Positions 6,708 to 13,798 of a DNA stretch of 34,300 nt are shown here, in pieces (the stretch's first letter is position 1; every line of letters starts with the position of its first letter). The translations under genes and the position numbers were made by a program. Location of the stretch: positions 1 through 34,300 of the forward strand of contig JALOAT010000043.1 in NCBI GenBank assembly GCA_023228645.1, read 5' to 3'. This DNA comes from Gammaproteobacteria bacterium (GTDB taxonomy: Bacteria > Pseudomonadota > Gammaproteobacteria > Thiohalomonadales > Thiohalomonadaceae). The notes beneath the pieces are model-generated. The model saw only the letters and a list, made by a program, of their open reading frames with translations. It searched no databases and had not been told where the DNA came from.

Positions 6708-8015
6708 TCAATTGGTGGTGTTGTAGTAGCGGTTCAGGTAGCCGATGACGGTCCGCCGCTCCTCATCGGTCAGGGCAGGCAAGCCACGCATCGTGATCTG
6801 GGCCTGCATCAGTTCAATCGTGTAACTCCAGTCGCTTTTACGGGCGCGCAGGATGCGGGTTGCGTCGTGGCACGTAAGACAGCGCCCGCTAACCAGTTCC
6901 TGCCCCGGCGCCGCCTTGAAGCCGGCTGTCTTCAGCGCTTCGACCCGTTCTCGTTCCAGGGCCATCTTGTCGGCGATGACGGCGGCATACTCAAGGCGAC
7001 AGATCTCACCCTCCTCCACCTCCCTGATCTGCTTGCGGTGATCCACCGCAACGAGATATTCCTCAAACACCCCCCTCATGAAGCGGTTGATGTTGTAGTT
7101 GTACATCTCGGAAAAAATTACATCGCCGTTGCGCAGCGCCGCAACCGCGAACGGCCCACCGTTATTGCCCGGCAGCGGCCAAGTATCGAGTCTGCCGCCG
7201 GGGCTCATCCGGCCGATGAGATTGTTGCGAGTGCTGTCCACAAACCAGAAGTTGCCGTCATGATCGAGAGCGGCGTTCTGAACCAATCCCTCGGGATAGG
7301 GGAAGCTGACGGTACGCTCTTGCGCGTCGCGCCGCTCGATGGCGCCGCGGCAACGGTCGGAGAGCCAGAGAGCACCGTCGCCACCGATATGGACGTTGTT
7401 GGGACAACTCCCGGCACCGCGCTGCTCCACGATTTTCCACTGCCCGGCGCGATCCAGGCGTGCCAGATAACCCTGGGCCTGCGCCATCGTCTCGCCTGGC
7501 TGCAACAGGGTCACCCACAGCGCCCCGTCATCGGCGGCCGAGATGGAGGAAGGCCAGCCGTGGGGAGCGGGCATCTCGGTGAACTTACCTTCCATATCCA
7601 TGCGGACCACCGTTCGGCGCAAAGGGCCGGTGGTGAACCAAAGGGCACTGCCCTGGGAGAGCAGCGCAAAGGGCTGTGCGCCTTCGATGGGGAGCGCGTA
7701 TTCCGTGATCGTCCCATCCGGCGCCACACGCCCGAGCTTGCCTGCACGTCTTTCCGAGAACCAGAGGTTTCCCTTCCCGTCTAGCGCCAGCGAGTAAGGT
7801 TCAGCGTTAGGCGTCGGGATCGGATAGGCGGTGACCGAACCGTCGCTGGCCATTCGGGAGACGGCATTGCTGTCCTGTTCGGTGAACCATACATTGCCCT
7901 GAGCATCCTCCACGAAGTCGTAAGAACCGAAGGGGCGGCAGGCAAAGGCCGATTGTGTGGTGACGATGGCCAGCAGGGCCGCTATCAGCATCAGGCGGTG
8001 ACGCATGCGCCTCAT
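6708..8015 (-). CDS. Secreted Vgb-like beta-propeller with C-terminal haem c site
   Basis: A 435-aa protein with a signal peptide (about 1-25, AFA before Cys26). A beta-propeller made of about seven repeats follows, of the GNVWFTEQDSNAVSRM / GNLWFSERRAGKLGRV type seen in streptogramin B lyase (Vgb/NHL-like) proteins. The last 60 residues contain a haem c motif CLTCH (379-383) and a conserved-looking tail, with DW at 395-396 and Met403 or Met409 as possible sixth ligand. This tail resembles the first haem domain of quinohaemoprotein amine dehydrogenase alpha subunits. The start has AAAGGAG 7 nt upstream. It is the last gene of the radical SAM/ABC operon, 44 bp after the permease. A periplasmic redox role on the modified peptide or its target is inferred; lyase activity is not implied. 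Confidence 0.82.
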   Translation of the reverse strand: MRRMRHRLMLIAALLAIVTTQSAFACRPFGSYDFVEDAQGNVWFTEQDSNAVSRMASDGSVTAYPIPTPNAEPYSLALDGKGNLWFSERRAGKLGRVAPDGTITEYALPIEGAQPFALLSQGSALWFTTGPLRRTVVRMDMEGKFTEMPAPHGWPSSISAADDGALWVTLLQPGETMAQAQGYLARLDRAGQWKIVEQRGAGSCPNNVHIGGDGALWLSDRCRGAIERRDAQERTVSFPYPEGLVQNAALDHDGNFWFVDSTRNNLIGRMSPGGRLDTWPLPGNNGGPFAVAALRNGDVIFSEMYNYNINRFMRGVFEEYLVAVDHRKQIREVEEGEICRLEYAAVIADKMALERERVEALKTAGFKAAPGQELVSGRCLTCHDATRILRARKSDWSYTIELMQAQITMRGLPALTDEERRTVIGYLNRYYNTTN

Positions 8016-8059
8016 TGTTTTTCTCCTTTCACATCAGCGGCAAATCAATCCGAGCCGGT

Positions 8060-8818
8060 CTACCAAAGGAAATCCCGCAATCGCCTCCGGAATGCCCATT
8101 CGGCCATCGGCAACAGCAAGAGCGTACTGACGCCGATCCCCGCCATCACTTGCACCAGGGGCAGGTGGGGAAGCGACGGGTTGTAGGCGGCACGCAGCCC
8201 TTCGCTGACGTAAGTGGTGGGCAACATCAGCGAAAGCTGGCTGTACGGTGCATCCAGCATCGAATGGGAGTAGAACGTGCAGCCGAAGAATGTCAGCGGC
8301 ATCAACACAAACGAGAAGGCCTCCTGCCCCTTGTCCGGGGTCCGCGGCAGACAGAGGATCACCAGCATCAGCAGCGAGAAGAACAACGCCGCGGTCACAC
8401 CGATGGCGAGCAGCAGAGATAGGGAGACGGGGGCGAAACCGAGCAGCAACCAGACCAGCCCCACCACGACAGAGCCGCTGACCGTTCCGTAGAAGACCCC
8501 GCCCAGTACCTTGGATACCAGCAGAAGCCGCAGGCTCACCGGCGCCAGCAGCCACCCCTCCAGGGTGCGGTAGTAGTAGCCCGGCAGAATGGAACTGGCG
8601 ATCACGGTAACGGGGCCGCTCATAATGGCGATGGCAACGATCCCCGGCGCCATGGTCTCGGCGTAGCTGCTACCGCCTGCGGAAAACATACCGCCCACCA
8701 CATGCCCGAAGACAAACAGGTAAACGGCCGGCTGGATCACCAGCCGGATCATGGCAAATCGCAGCGCCCGGGTATCTGCACCGAAGTCCCGCACCAGCAT
8801 CGCCAGGACGAACCTCAT
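8060..8818 (-). CDS. ABC-2 type transporter permease
   Basis: A 252-aa membrane protein counted from MRFVLAMLVRDFGADTRALR. An amphipathic N-terminus precedes six hydrophobic segments, the layout of the ABC-2 family (DrrB/NodJ-like exporters). The open frame runs much further upstream, but the chosen ATG overlaps the ATPase stop by four bases. It pairs with the adjacent ATPase to make a complete exporter. The fusion lacks a C39 peptidase domain, so it would move an already processed or unprocessed cargo without cutting it. The modified peptide of this locus is the likely cargo, by position. Confidence 0.9.
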   Translation of the reverse strand: MRFVLAMLVRDFGADTRALRFAMIRLVIQPAVYLFVFGHVVGGMFSAGGSSYAETMAPGIVAIAIMSGPVTVIASSILPGYYYRTLEGWLLAPVSLRLLLVSKVLGGVFYGTVSGSVVVGLVWLLLGFAPVSLSLLLAIGVTAALFFSLLMLVILCLPRTPDKGQEAFSFVLMPLTFFGCTFYSHSMLDAPYSQLSLMLPTTYVSEGLRAAYNPSLPHLPLVQVMAGIGVSTLLLLPMAEWAFRRRLRDFLW

Positions 8819-9564
8819 GCCGCGCCACTCGGAGTAGAGGTACGGAGAAGCCCGGGAGCCAGGGCAACGATCTTGCCGGCGACAGGGGTACCCATCCCCG
8901 CTGGCTGATCCGTTTCCCCCAGCCGCCCTCCACGGAGCACGCCGACCCGGTCGCAGAGATGCTCGGCCTCTTCCGGGTAGTGGGTCGAAAGCAACACAGT
9001 CCCATGCGAACGGCAATGCCGCGTGATCTGTTGCCAAATGAAGCTTCGGGTCTCCTGGTCGAGGCCGGAGGTCGGTTCGTCCAGGATCAGCAGTTCCGGC
9101 TCCGTCATAAACGCCTTGGCTAGCATCACCTTACGCTTGGTGCCACCGGACAACCGCATCACCGGCTCGCGGGCCTTTTCCTTCAGACCAAGGGGCTCCA
9201 GCCATTGCTCTGCGCGCCTCACCGTCTCGCGTTTCCCCAGGCCGTGGAAGAGACCGTGAAAGACCAGGTTTCCTCTGACATCCAGCGCCGGATCCAGATT
9301 GTTGTCCTGGGGGACGACCCCGAGCCTTCCTTTGATGACCGTGGCCTCCCTCCCTGTATCCAGACCAGCGATACGGATCCGGCCACGGGTAGGACGCAAC
9401 AAGGTGGTGAGCAACTTGATGGTCGTGGTCTTGCCCGCGCCGTTGGCGCCGAGCAGGCCGAACACCTCACCGCGTCCAACCATGAACGAGAGTCCGCTGA
9501 CCGGCATCGTACCGGTCGGATAGCGAAACGCGACATCCTCCACGTCAATCACAGGGCCGTTCAT
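8815..9564 (-). CDS. ABC transporter ATP-binding protein of the peptide locus
   Basis: A 249-aa nucleotide-binding subunit. Walker A is GANGAGKTTT, the Q-loop region is VVPQDNNLD, the signature is LSGGTKRK, Walker B is LLILDEPTSGLD and the switch His is in LLSTHYPEEAEHLCDRV. The sequence is of the DrrA/CcmA/NodI exporter type. It overlaps the third radical SAM gene upstream and the permease downstream by four bases each, so all are translated as a unit. The last 30 residues are not conserved-looking. Role: energises export of the locus product. Confidence 0.93.
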   Translation of the reverse strand: MNGPVIDVEDVAFRYPTGTMPVSGLSFMVGRGEVFGLLGANGAGKTTTIKLLTTLLRPTRGRIRIAGLDTGREATVIKGRLGVVPQDNNLDPALDVRGNLVFHGLFHGLGKRETVRRAEQWLEPLGLKEKAREPVMRLSGGTKRKVMLAKAFMTEPELLILDEPTSGLDQETRSFIWQQITRHCRSHGTVLLSTHYPEEAEHLCDRVGVLRGGRLGETDQPAGMGTPVAGKIVALAPGLLRTSTPSGAA

Positions 9565-10679
9565 CGTACGGCCCCGCGTTGCGACTCTCCCCTTGCTGAT
9601 GCCGAACGTCGTAACGCCTCTCCTATCGCCGGATAGAGCCGGTGCATCAATGTGCAGTGGGAGGTCGTAGGTCTTGAAATATCACCGCTTGCAGCAACGG
9701 AGTTGGCTGGGCACTCACCGCCGCAGATGTGGCGCACGTCACAACCGCGGCAGGTTGGGCGCTGCTCCACAGAGTTTCCACTGAGCAGTGCCTGCACCCC
9801 TGCCGCCTCGGGGCCGGGCCAGACACTGTCATGCACGCTGCCCATGCGAAACGCAGTATTTCCGACGAAGTGATCGCAGGGGTAGACACCACCATCCGCC
9901 GCCACCGCCAACACCCCGTTGGCCGCATCGCAGGGGTGATGCATGCGCTCACCGTTCATAAATCCGCGTATCCGGTAGAACTGCTCGCCGTAGCACGGTT
10001 CCTCGCCAGCCACAGCCCGAGCCATTGCATCCCGATTGACCGCATAGAGTTCCTCGGCCAGCCGCGTCAACCTGCGGTTCTTCCAACCGGGAACCTGAAA
10101 CGCTGGGACCAGCCGAATGGCGGACGCGCCGAGCGCCCCGAAATCACGCACTGTCCCGAGCAGGTCTTGCATACCTGACTCCGTGACCGTGGCCCGCAGC
10201 GCGAACGCAATACCCGCCTCCCGAAACCGGGCCAGGGTTTCAAGCACCGTGGCATGCACACTTCGGCGGCCACGGAGAAAATGCCGTTGACCATCAGTGA
10301 CGGATTCATCGCCGTCGAGGCTGACCGCGACGTAATCGACATGCTCGCGAAGAAAGGCCACGATATCGTTGGAAACAACGGTCCCGTTGGTGGTGAGGGC
10401 GTAACGCAGGCGCAGCCCGTGTTTCCCGGCCATGTCCTCTCCCAGACTCACCGCCTCCTGCATGAGCCTGAAATTGAGCAACGGTTCGCCTCCGAAGAAG
10501 GAGACGACAAGGGATTTGCTCGCAAGCGGGAACATCGTGTCGAACGCGCGGCGCAGGGTGGCACCATCCATCAGGCGCGGGCTTTCGCCGAAGTGTCCAC
10601 CCTCCGCGTAACAGTAATTACATGTGAGATTGCAGCGCTGGGACACCAACAGGTAAAGATTGCGCAAGGCGACACTCAT
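9561..10679 (-). CDS. Radical SAM/SPASM peptide maturase C (short form)
   Basis: A 372-aa enzyme. The radical SAM cluster CNLTCNYC (Cys16, 20, 23) sits almost at the N-terminus, so unlike the two preceding enzymes it has no peptide-recognition domain. FFGGEPLL, TTNGT and VSLDGD mark the SAM-binding barrel. A C-terminal SPASM domain is complete: a Cys near 260, GGVYPC, CRGCDVRHICGGEC and a final HC. These would hold two auxiliary 4Fe-4S clusters. It overlaps its upstream neighbour by four bases. Radical SAM/SPASM enzymes of this kind install thioether or C-C crosslinks in ribosomal peptides; without its own recognition domain it may depend on the sister enzymes to deliver substrate. Confidence 0.93.
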   Translation of the reverse strand: MSVALRNLYLLVSQRCNLTCNYCYAEGGHFGESPRLMDGATLRRAFDTMFPLASKSLVVSFFGGEPLLNFRLMQEAVSLGEDMAGKHGLRLRYALTTNGTVVSNDIVAFLREHVDYVAVSLDGDESVTDGQRHFLRGRRSVHATVLETLARFREAGIAFALRATVTESGMQDLLGTVRDFGALGASAIRLVPAFQVPGWKNRRLTRLAEELYAVNRDAMARAVAGEEPCYGEQFYRIRGFMNGERMHHPCDAANGVLAVAADGGVYPCDHFVGNTAFRMGSVHDSVWPGPEAAGVQALLSGNSVEQRPTCRGCDVRHICGGECPANSVAASGDISRPTTSHCTLMHRLYPAIGEALRRSASARGESQRGAVR

Positions 10680-12055
10680 CGAGCACCTACCCCGGCGAAC
10701 CGCTCCCCGGCCTCGTGAAGCAGATGCATACGCCGGGAGGGATCGGCCATGGCCTCGGCAAATCCCGCTACCATGGCCTCGGCAATTCGCCGGGTGGATT
10801 CGCAGTGCTGCTTGTTAGGCTGTTCCACCTCACCGTTGGCGGCGGCAGCACGGGCATAACAGCCACCGCCGCACAGGTAGCGTGCCCAGCAACAGTTGCA
10901 CTCCTGCCGCTGGCGGACATTCAGGTCATCGAAGCGGCGACGCAGCCGCCGTTCGCGCTCGGCAGACTCATCGGCGAGGTTACCCATGAAGTAGTCCGGT
11001 ATACCGACCAATCCATGGCAGGCCCAGACGGCCCCGTCAGCGGTGATGGCAGGATTCTGACCGGCACCACAATAGTGGCAAGGCCGCCTGGCCGTCAGCA
11101 GGGTCGCCAATGCATTCCAGATCCCCTTGCGCGCCAGCGCCGGAATCGCGCCTTCACCACCTGAGAAAAAACGCTGCACCCACGACACCTGGGTCCGGGT
11201 GTAGGCATCCCACGCCGCCTCATCCATCTGCGCCGGACTGCCTGCGGGGACATTGGCCGGCGTCACGAGCACGACATCCGCCCCCAGTCCCTCCAGGTAA
11301 TTGACCGACGCCTCACATTTTGTCGCCATGTCGCCGGCCAGGGTCGCCTTCAAGGCAAGTTTCGCCCGGGTGTGCCTGCGTAGCTCATTCAGGTTCGCGA
11401 TGGTACGGTCGTGAGCGCTCCAGCATTCGCCTTCCTTCTTCGGCGAGCGATGGCGGTCATTGACATCGCACGGGCCGTCCAGGCTGATAGTGACCGAATC
11501 GATGTGCCTGTCGATGAAGGCCAATATCTCTTTGTTCAGCAGGGTGCCGTTGGTGGTCATGCTGTAGTGGATGCGTACACCCCGTTCCCGCTCCAGCGCC
11601 CCGCCGATCCTGACGGTCTGCTTCATCGCCTTGAAACCCAGCAACGGTTCCCCGCCATAGAATGAGACGGCATAGGTCTTGCCCGGCTCGCTGAAATAGC
11701 GTCGAAAGGCTGCCTCGATCACTTCCGGGCCCATCACTGGCGGAGCCTGCACCACGTGACCACCGTCGTTGTAGCAATAGCTGCAGGCGAGGTTGCAGTC
11801 ATGTGCCATATAGAGGCAGAGACTATCGGTCACCGAAATGAATGGGCAGGATTGCGCTTTGTCCATGGCCGTCCGCATCAGGGCCTCCTCCCCGACGAGG
11901 ATCCCTGCCAAAGATCCCGAGGGCGGTTCCGCCCCGGCGCAACAGGCATCCACCGAGGCGGCGTGCGCTTTCTCTATCGTGTAGAGATGCGCGCTTTCCG
12001 GGAAGAACAGATAGTCCTCGTCCGTGCCGGAAATACGCCGGAAGTCACGCGACAT
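10676..12055 (-). CDS. Radical SAM/SPASM peptide maturase B
   Basis: A 459-aa protein counted from MSRDFRRISGTDEDYLFF. GGGGAAG stands 7 nt ahead of this ATG, and the gene overlaps the upstream one by 11 bp. An N-terminal region (about 1-75) with the YLFFPESAHLYTIEK pattern resembles the peptide-binding segment of QhpD/PeaB-type maturases. CNLACSYC (Cys87, 91, 94) binds the radical SAM cluster; FYGGEPLLGF and ISLDGP follow. The SPASM region shows a Cys ahead of GAVWAC, CNCCWARYLCGGGC and QHC, i.e. the full ligand set. An unusual Cys pair (38-39) lies in the N-terminal part. Predicted to modify the locus peptide; bond type unknown. Confidence 0.93.
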   Translation of the reverse strand: MSRDFRRISGTDEDYLFFPESAHLYTIEKAHAASVDACCAGAEPPSGSLAGILVGEEALMRTAMDKAQSCPFISVTDSLCLYMAHDCNLACSYCYNDGGHVVQAPPVMGPEVIEAAFRRYFSEPGKTYAVSFYGGEPLLGFKAMKQTVRIGGALERERGVRIHYSMTTNGTLLNKEILAFIDRHIDSVTISLDGPCDVNDRHRSPKKEGECWSAHDRTIANLNELRRHTRAKLALKATLAGDMATKCEASVNYLEGLGADVVLVTPANVPAGSPAQMDEAAWDAYTRTQVSWVQRFFSGGEGAIPALARKGIWNALATLLTARRPCHYCGAGQNPAITADGAVWACHGLVGIPDYFMGNLADESAERERRLRRRFDDLNVRQRQECNCCWARYLCGGGCYARAAAANGEVEQPNKQHCESTRRIAEAMVAGFAEAMADPSRRMHLLHEAGERFAGVGAR

Positions 12056-13472
12056 GGACTTCTTCCCCACCCTTGGTCCCGATACGGCAGGAGAGACCGG
12101 CCCGTAGGCGCTGCATCAGTTCCAGGCGTTCGGCGGGTTGTTCGATCACCGCGGCGACATCGGGCAACAACGCCTCGATCACCGTCTTGATATAGCGGCA
12201 GTGCCGCTCGACCGGAGGTTCCATGTCGCCGTGCTCGGTGTAGGAGTACTTGTCGCACGAACCGCCGCAGAGATAGCGCGCCCAGCAGTCGCGGCAACCA
12301 CTACGCTCGTCAACCGTCGTATGGATGAAGCGCGTACGGATAGCCTGGAACGGTGCGCTCTCCCGCAGACTGGGATCGGCCACGTTACCCATGCGGAACT
12401 CGTCGATCCCGACGAAGCGGTGACAAGGATAGACGTCGCCCTCCGCGGTTACTGCCAGCAGGTTGGTTCCGGCGTTGCAGTGATAAAGATTGTGGGTGCG
12501 TGAAACGAAATGGAAGAGGATGTAGAACGGATATTCGAAGGCCACCGGTTGCCCGCCCTCGACAAAGCTGCGCAGGCCCTGGCGGTTGACCGCGACGATC
12601 TGTTCCACAAACCGCCCATAGGTCTCGTCATCCATGTAAAGCGGATGATCCGCCGGCACGTCCACATCGACCAATCCGATGCCACCGGGGCGGAACTCAT
12701 TCAGATGGCGGTAGATCGCCTCCACTTGATCGCTGCCCTGGCGGGTGACGATACTGCGAATACCCCAATTGACACGGGTGTTTGCGGTCAACCGTTCGAT
12801 ATTCTTTGAAATCCGGTCATGCGTACTCCAGCCGGATTTGCTGGGCCGTTGCTCATCCTGGAGTCCCTTCGGGCCATCCAGGCTGAAAGTCACGTCGCTG
12901 ATGTGATCTCGGAATAACGCCTCGATCCTCTTGCTGTAGATCGTGCCGTTGGTCACCACATTGAACGCGATGTCGGCCTTCCTGGCCTTGCGATACTCAT
13001 CAGCCATTTCAATGGTTTTCTCCACCACCGGCAGATTCATCAGCGGCTCCCCACCAAAGAAGGTGACTTGGTGTCTCTGCCCCTCGCTGAAGAATCGGTC
13101 GAATGTCTGCTGCACGACCTCATTGTTCATCTTGCCGGGTTGGCCATACTCTCCTTCATCCGCATAGCAATAGGCGCAGCGCAGATTGCATTGCTGGGAA
13201 ACAAAGAGATAGAGGCCGATCACGTGATCTGGGATATCCGCCGGGCTGCGTAACGGCTTGGCCTTCGACATGTTGCGAGCCAGATCTTCCATATGGTCGC
13301 AGAGCTGATGCCACCGGTGCAGCGCACGCTCTCCGGAAAGCGCCTCACCGGCTTCGACCTTCGCCAAGACTGACGCCGTGTCTGCATCAATCTCAAACAA
13401 GGAGACGATGTCTGTCAGAAAGACATAGTGTCGGCCGTCCTTGCTAAAGCTATGAAAATCTCTCCGCTCCAT
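12045..13472 (-). CDS. Radical SAM/SPASM peptide maturase A (QhpD/PeaB-like)
   Basis: A 475-aa protein counted from MERRDFHSFSKDGRHYVFL. GAGGAG 6 nt upstream of the ATG fixes the start against a longer open frame. Residues 1-45 match the N-terminal pattern of quinohaemoprotein amine dehydrogenase maturases (GRHYVFLTDIVSLFEID), a probable peptide-recognition element. The radical SAM motif is CNLRCAYC (Cys95, 99, 102), followed by FFGGEPLMN and FSLDGP. The SPASM domain has CNAG, GDVYPC, CRDCWARYLCGGSC and RHC, enough for two auxiliary clusters. It is the first enzyme gene after the Cys-rich peptide, 77 bp away, making it the likely primary maturase. In the QhpD family the product is a Cys-to-Asp/Glu thioether; whether that holds here is untested. 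Confidence 0.94.
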   Translation of the reverse strand: MERRDFHSFSKDGRHYVFLTDIVSLFEIDADTASVLAKVEAGEALSGERALHRWHQLCDHMEDLARNMSKAKPLRSPADIPDHVIGLYLFVSQQCNLRCAYCYADEGEYGQPGKMNNEVVQQTFDRFFSEGQRHQVTFFGGEPLMNLPVVEKTIEMADEYRKARKADIAFNVVTNGTIYSKRIEALFRDHISDVTFSLDGPKGLQDEQRPSKSGWSTHDRISKNIERLTANTRVNWGIRSIVTRQGSDQVEAIYRHLNEFRPGGIGLVDVDVPADHPLYMDDETYGRFVEQIVAVNRQGLRSFVEGGQPVAFEYPFYILFHFVSRTHNLYHCNAGTNLLAVTAEGDVYPCHRFVGIDEFRMGNVADPSLRESAPFQAIRTRFIHTTVDERSGCRDCWARYLCGGSCDKYSYTEHGDMEPPVERHCRYIKTVIEALLPDVAAVIEQPAERLELMQRLRAGLSCRIGTKGGEEVHVA

Positions 13473-13549
13473 CCATCTCTCCTCACTTCTTCGATTGAAT
13501 TGCCCGGCCACGGGACGATTACAACGTCAGTTGAACCAACCCGGCCCTG

Positions 13550-13732
13550 TTAGCCGCCCATGCTTCCGCATGTGCAGCCGGGACCTCCTTGATTGCCACA
13601 GCAGATCATCGCTGTCATTGCCTCGAATGCCTGGTTGAGCCCTTCCAGCGAGTCGAACTCGATCCGTCGGATACTCATGGGCTCCATTTCGCTGGTTTGC
13701 TGATGTTCAGACTTCGTCTTGTCCACACTCAT
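13550..13732 (-). CDS. Cys/Gly-rich 60-aa peptide, probable substrate of the radical SAM enzymes
   Basis: A 60-residue product. A polar, acidic N-terminus (1-25) leads into RRIEFDSLEGLNQAFEAM, predicted helical, then the core CCGNQGGPGCTCGSMGG (44-60). Four Cys are at 44, 45, 53 and 55, and nearly half of the core is Gly. The stop is TAA. The start at 13732 follows AAGAGAAG; an internal ATG at codon 19 (MSIRRIEF) could give a 42-residue form. It lies between the TonB receptor and three radical SAM/SPASM genes on the same strand. A leader helix plus a Cys/Gly core next to maturases is the classic layout of a RiPP precursor or of a QHNDH gamma-like subunit. A short core with no signal peptide fits export by the locus ABC transporter. 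I do not recognise a named family. Confidence 0.8.
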   Translation of the reverse strand: MSVDKTKSEHQQTSEMEPMSIRRIEFDSLEGLNQAFEAMTAMICCGNQGGPGCTCGSMGG

Positions 13733-13798
13733 TGCACTTCTCTTGTTTCACGTCTCGTAGGTGCCTCGTGGCCGGGCAAAAATGAAAAACCGCTCTGT

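Noticed and set aside
13473..13549. Attenuator hairpin between the peptide and the first maturase
   Set aside because: Only 4-bp stems can be drawn; no supported terminator or attenuator.
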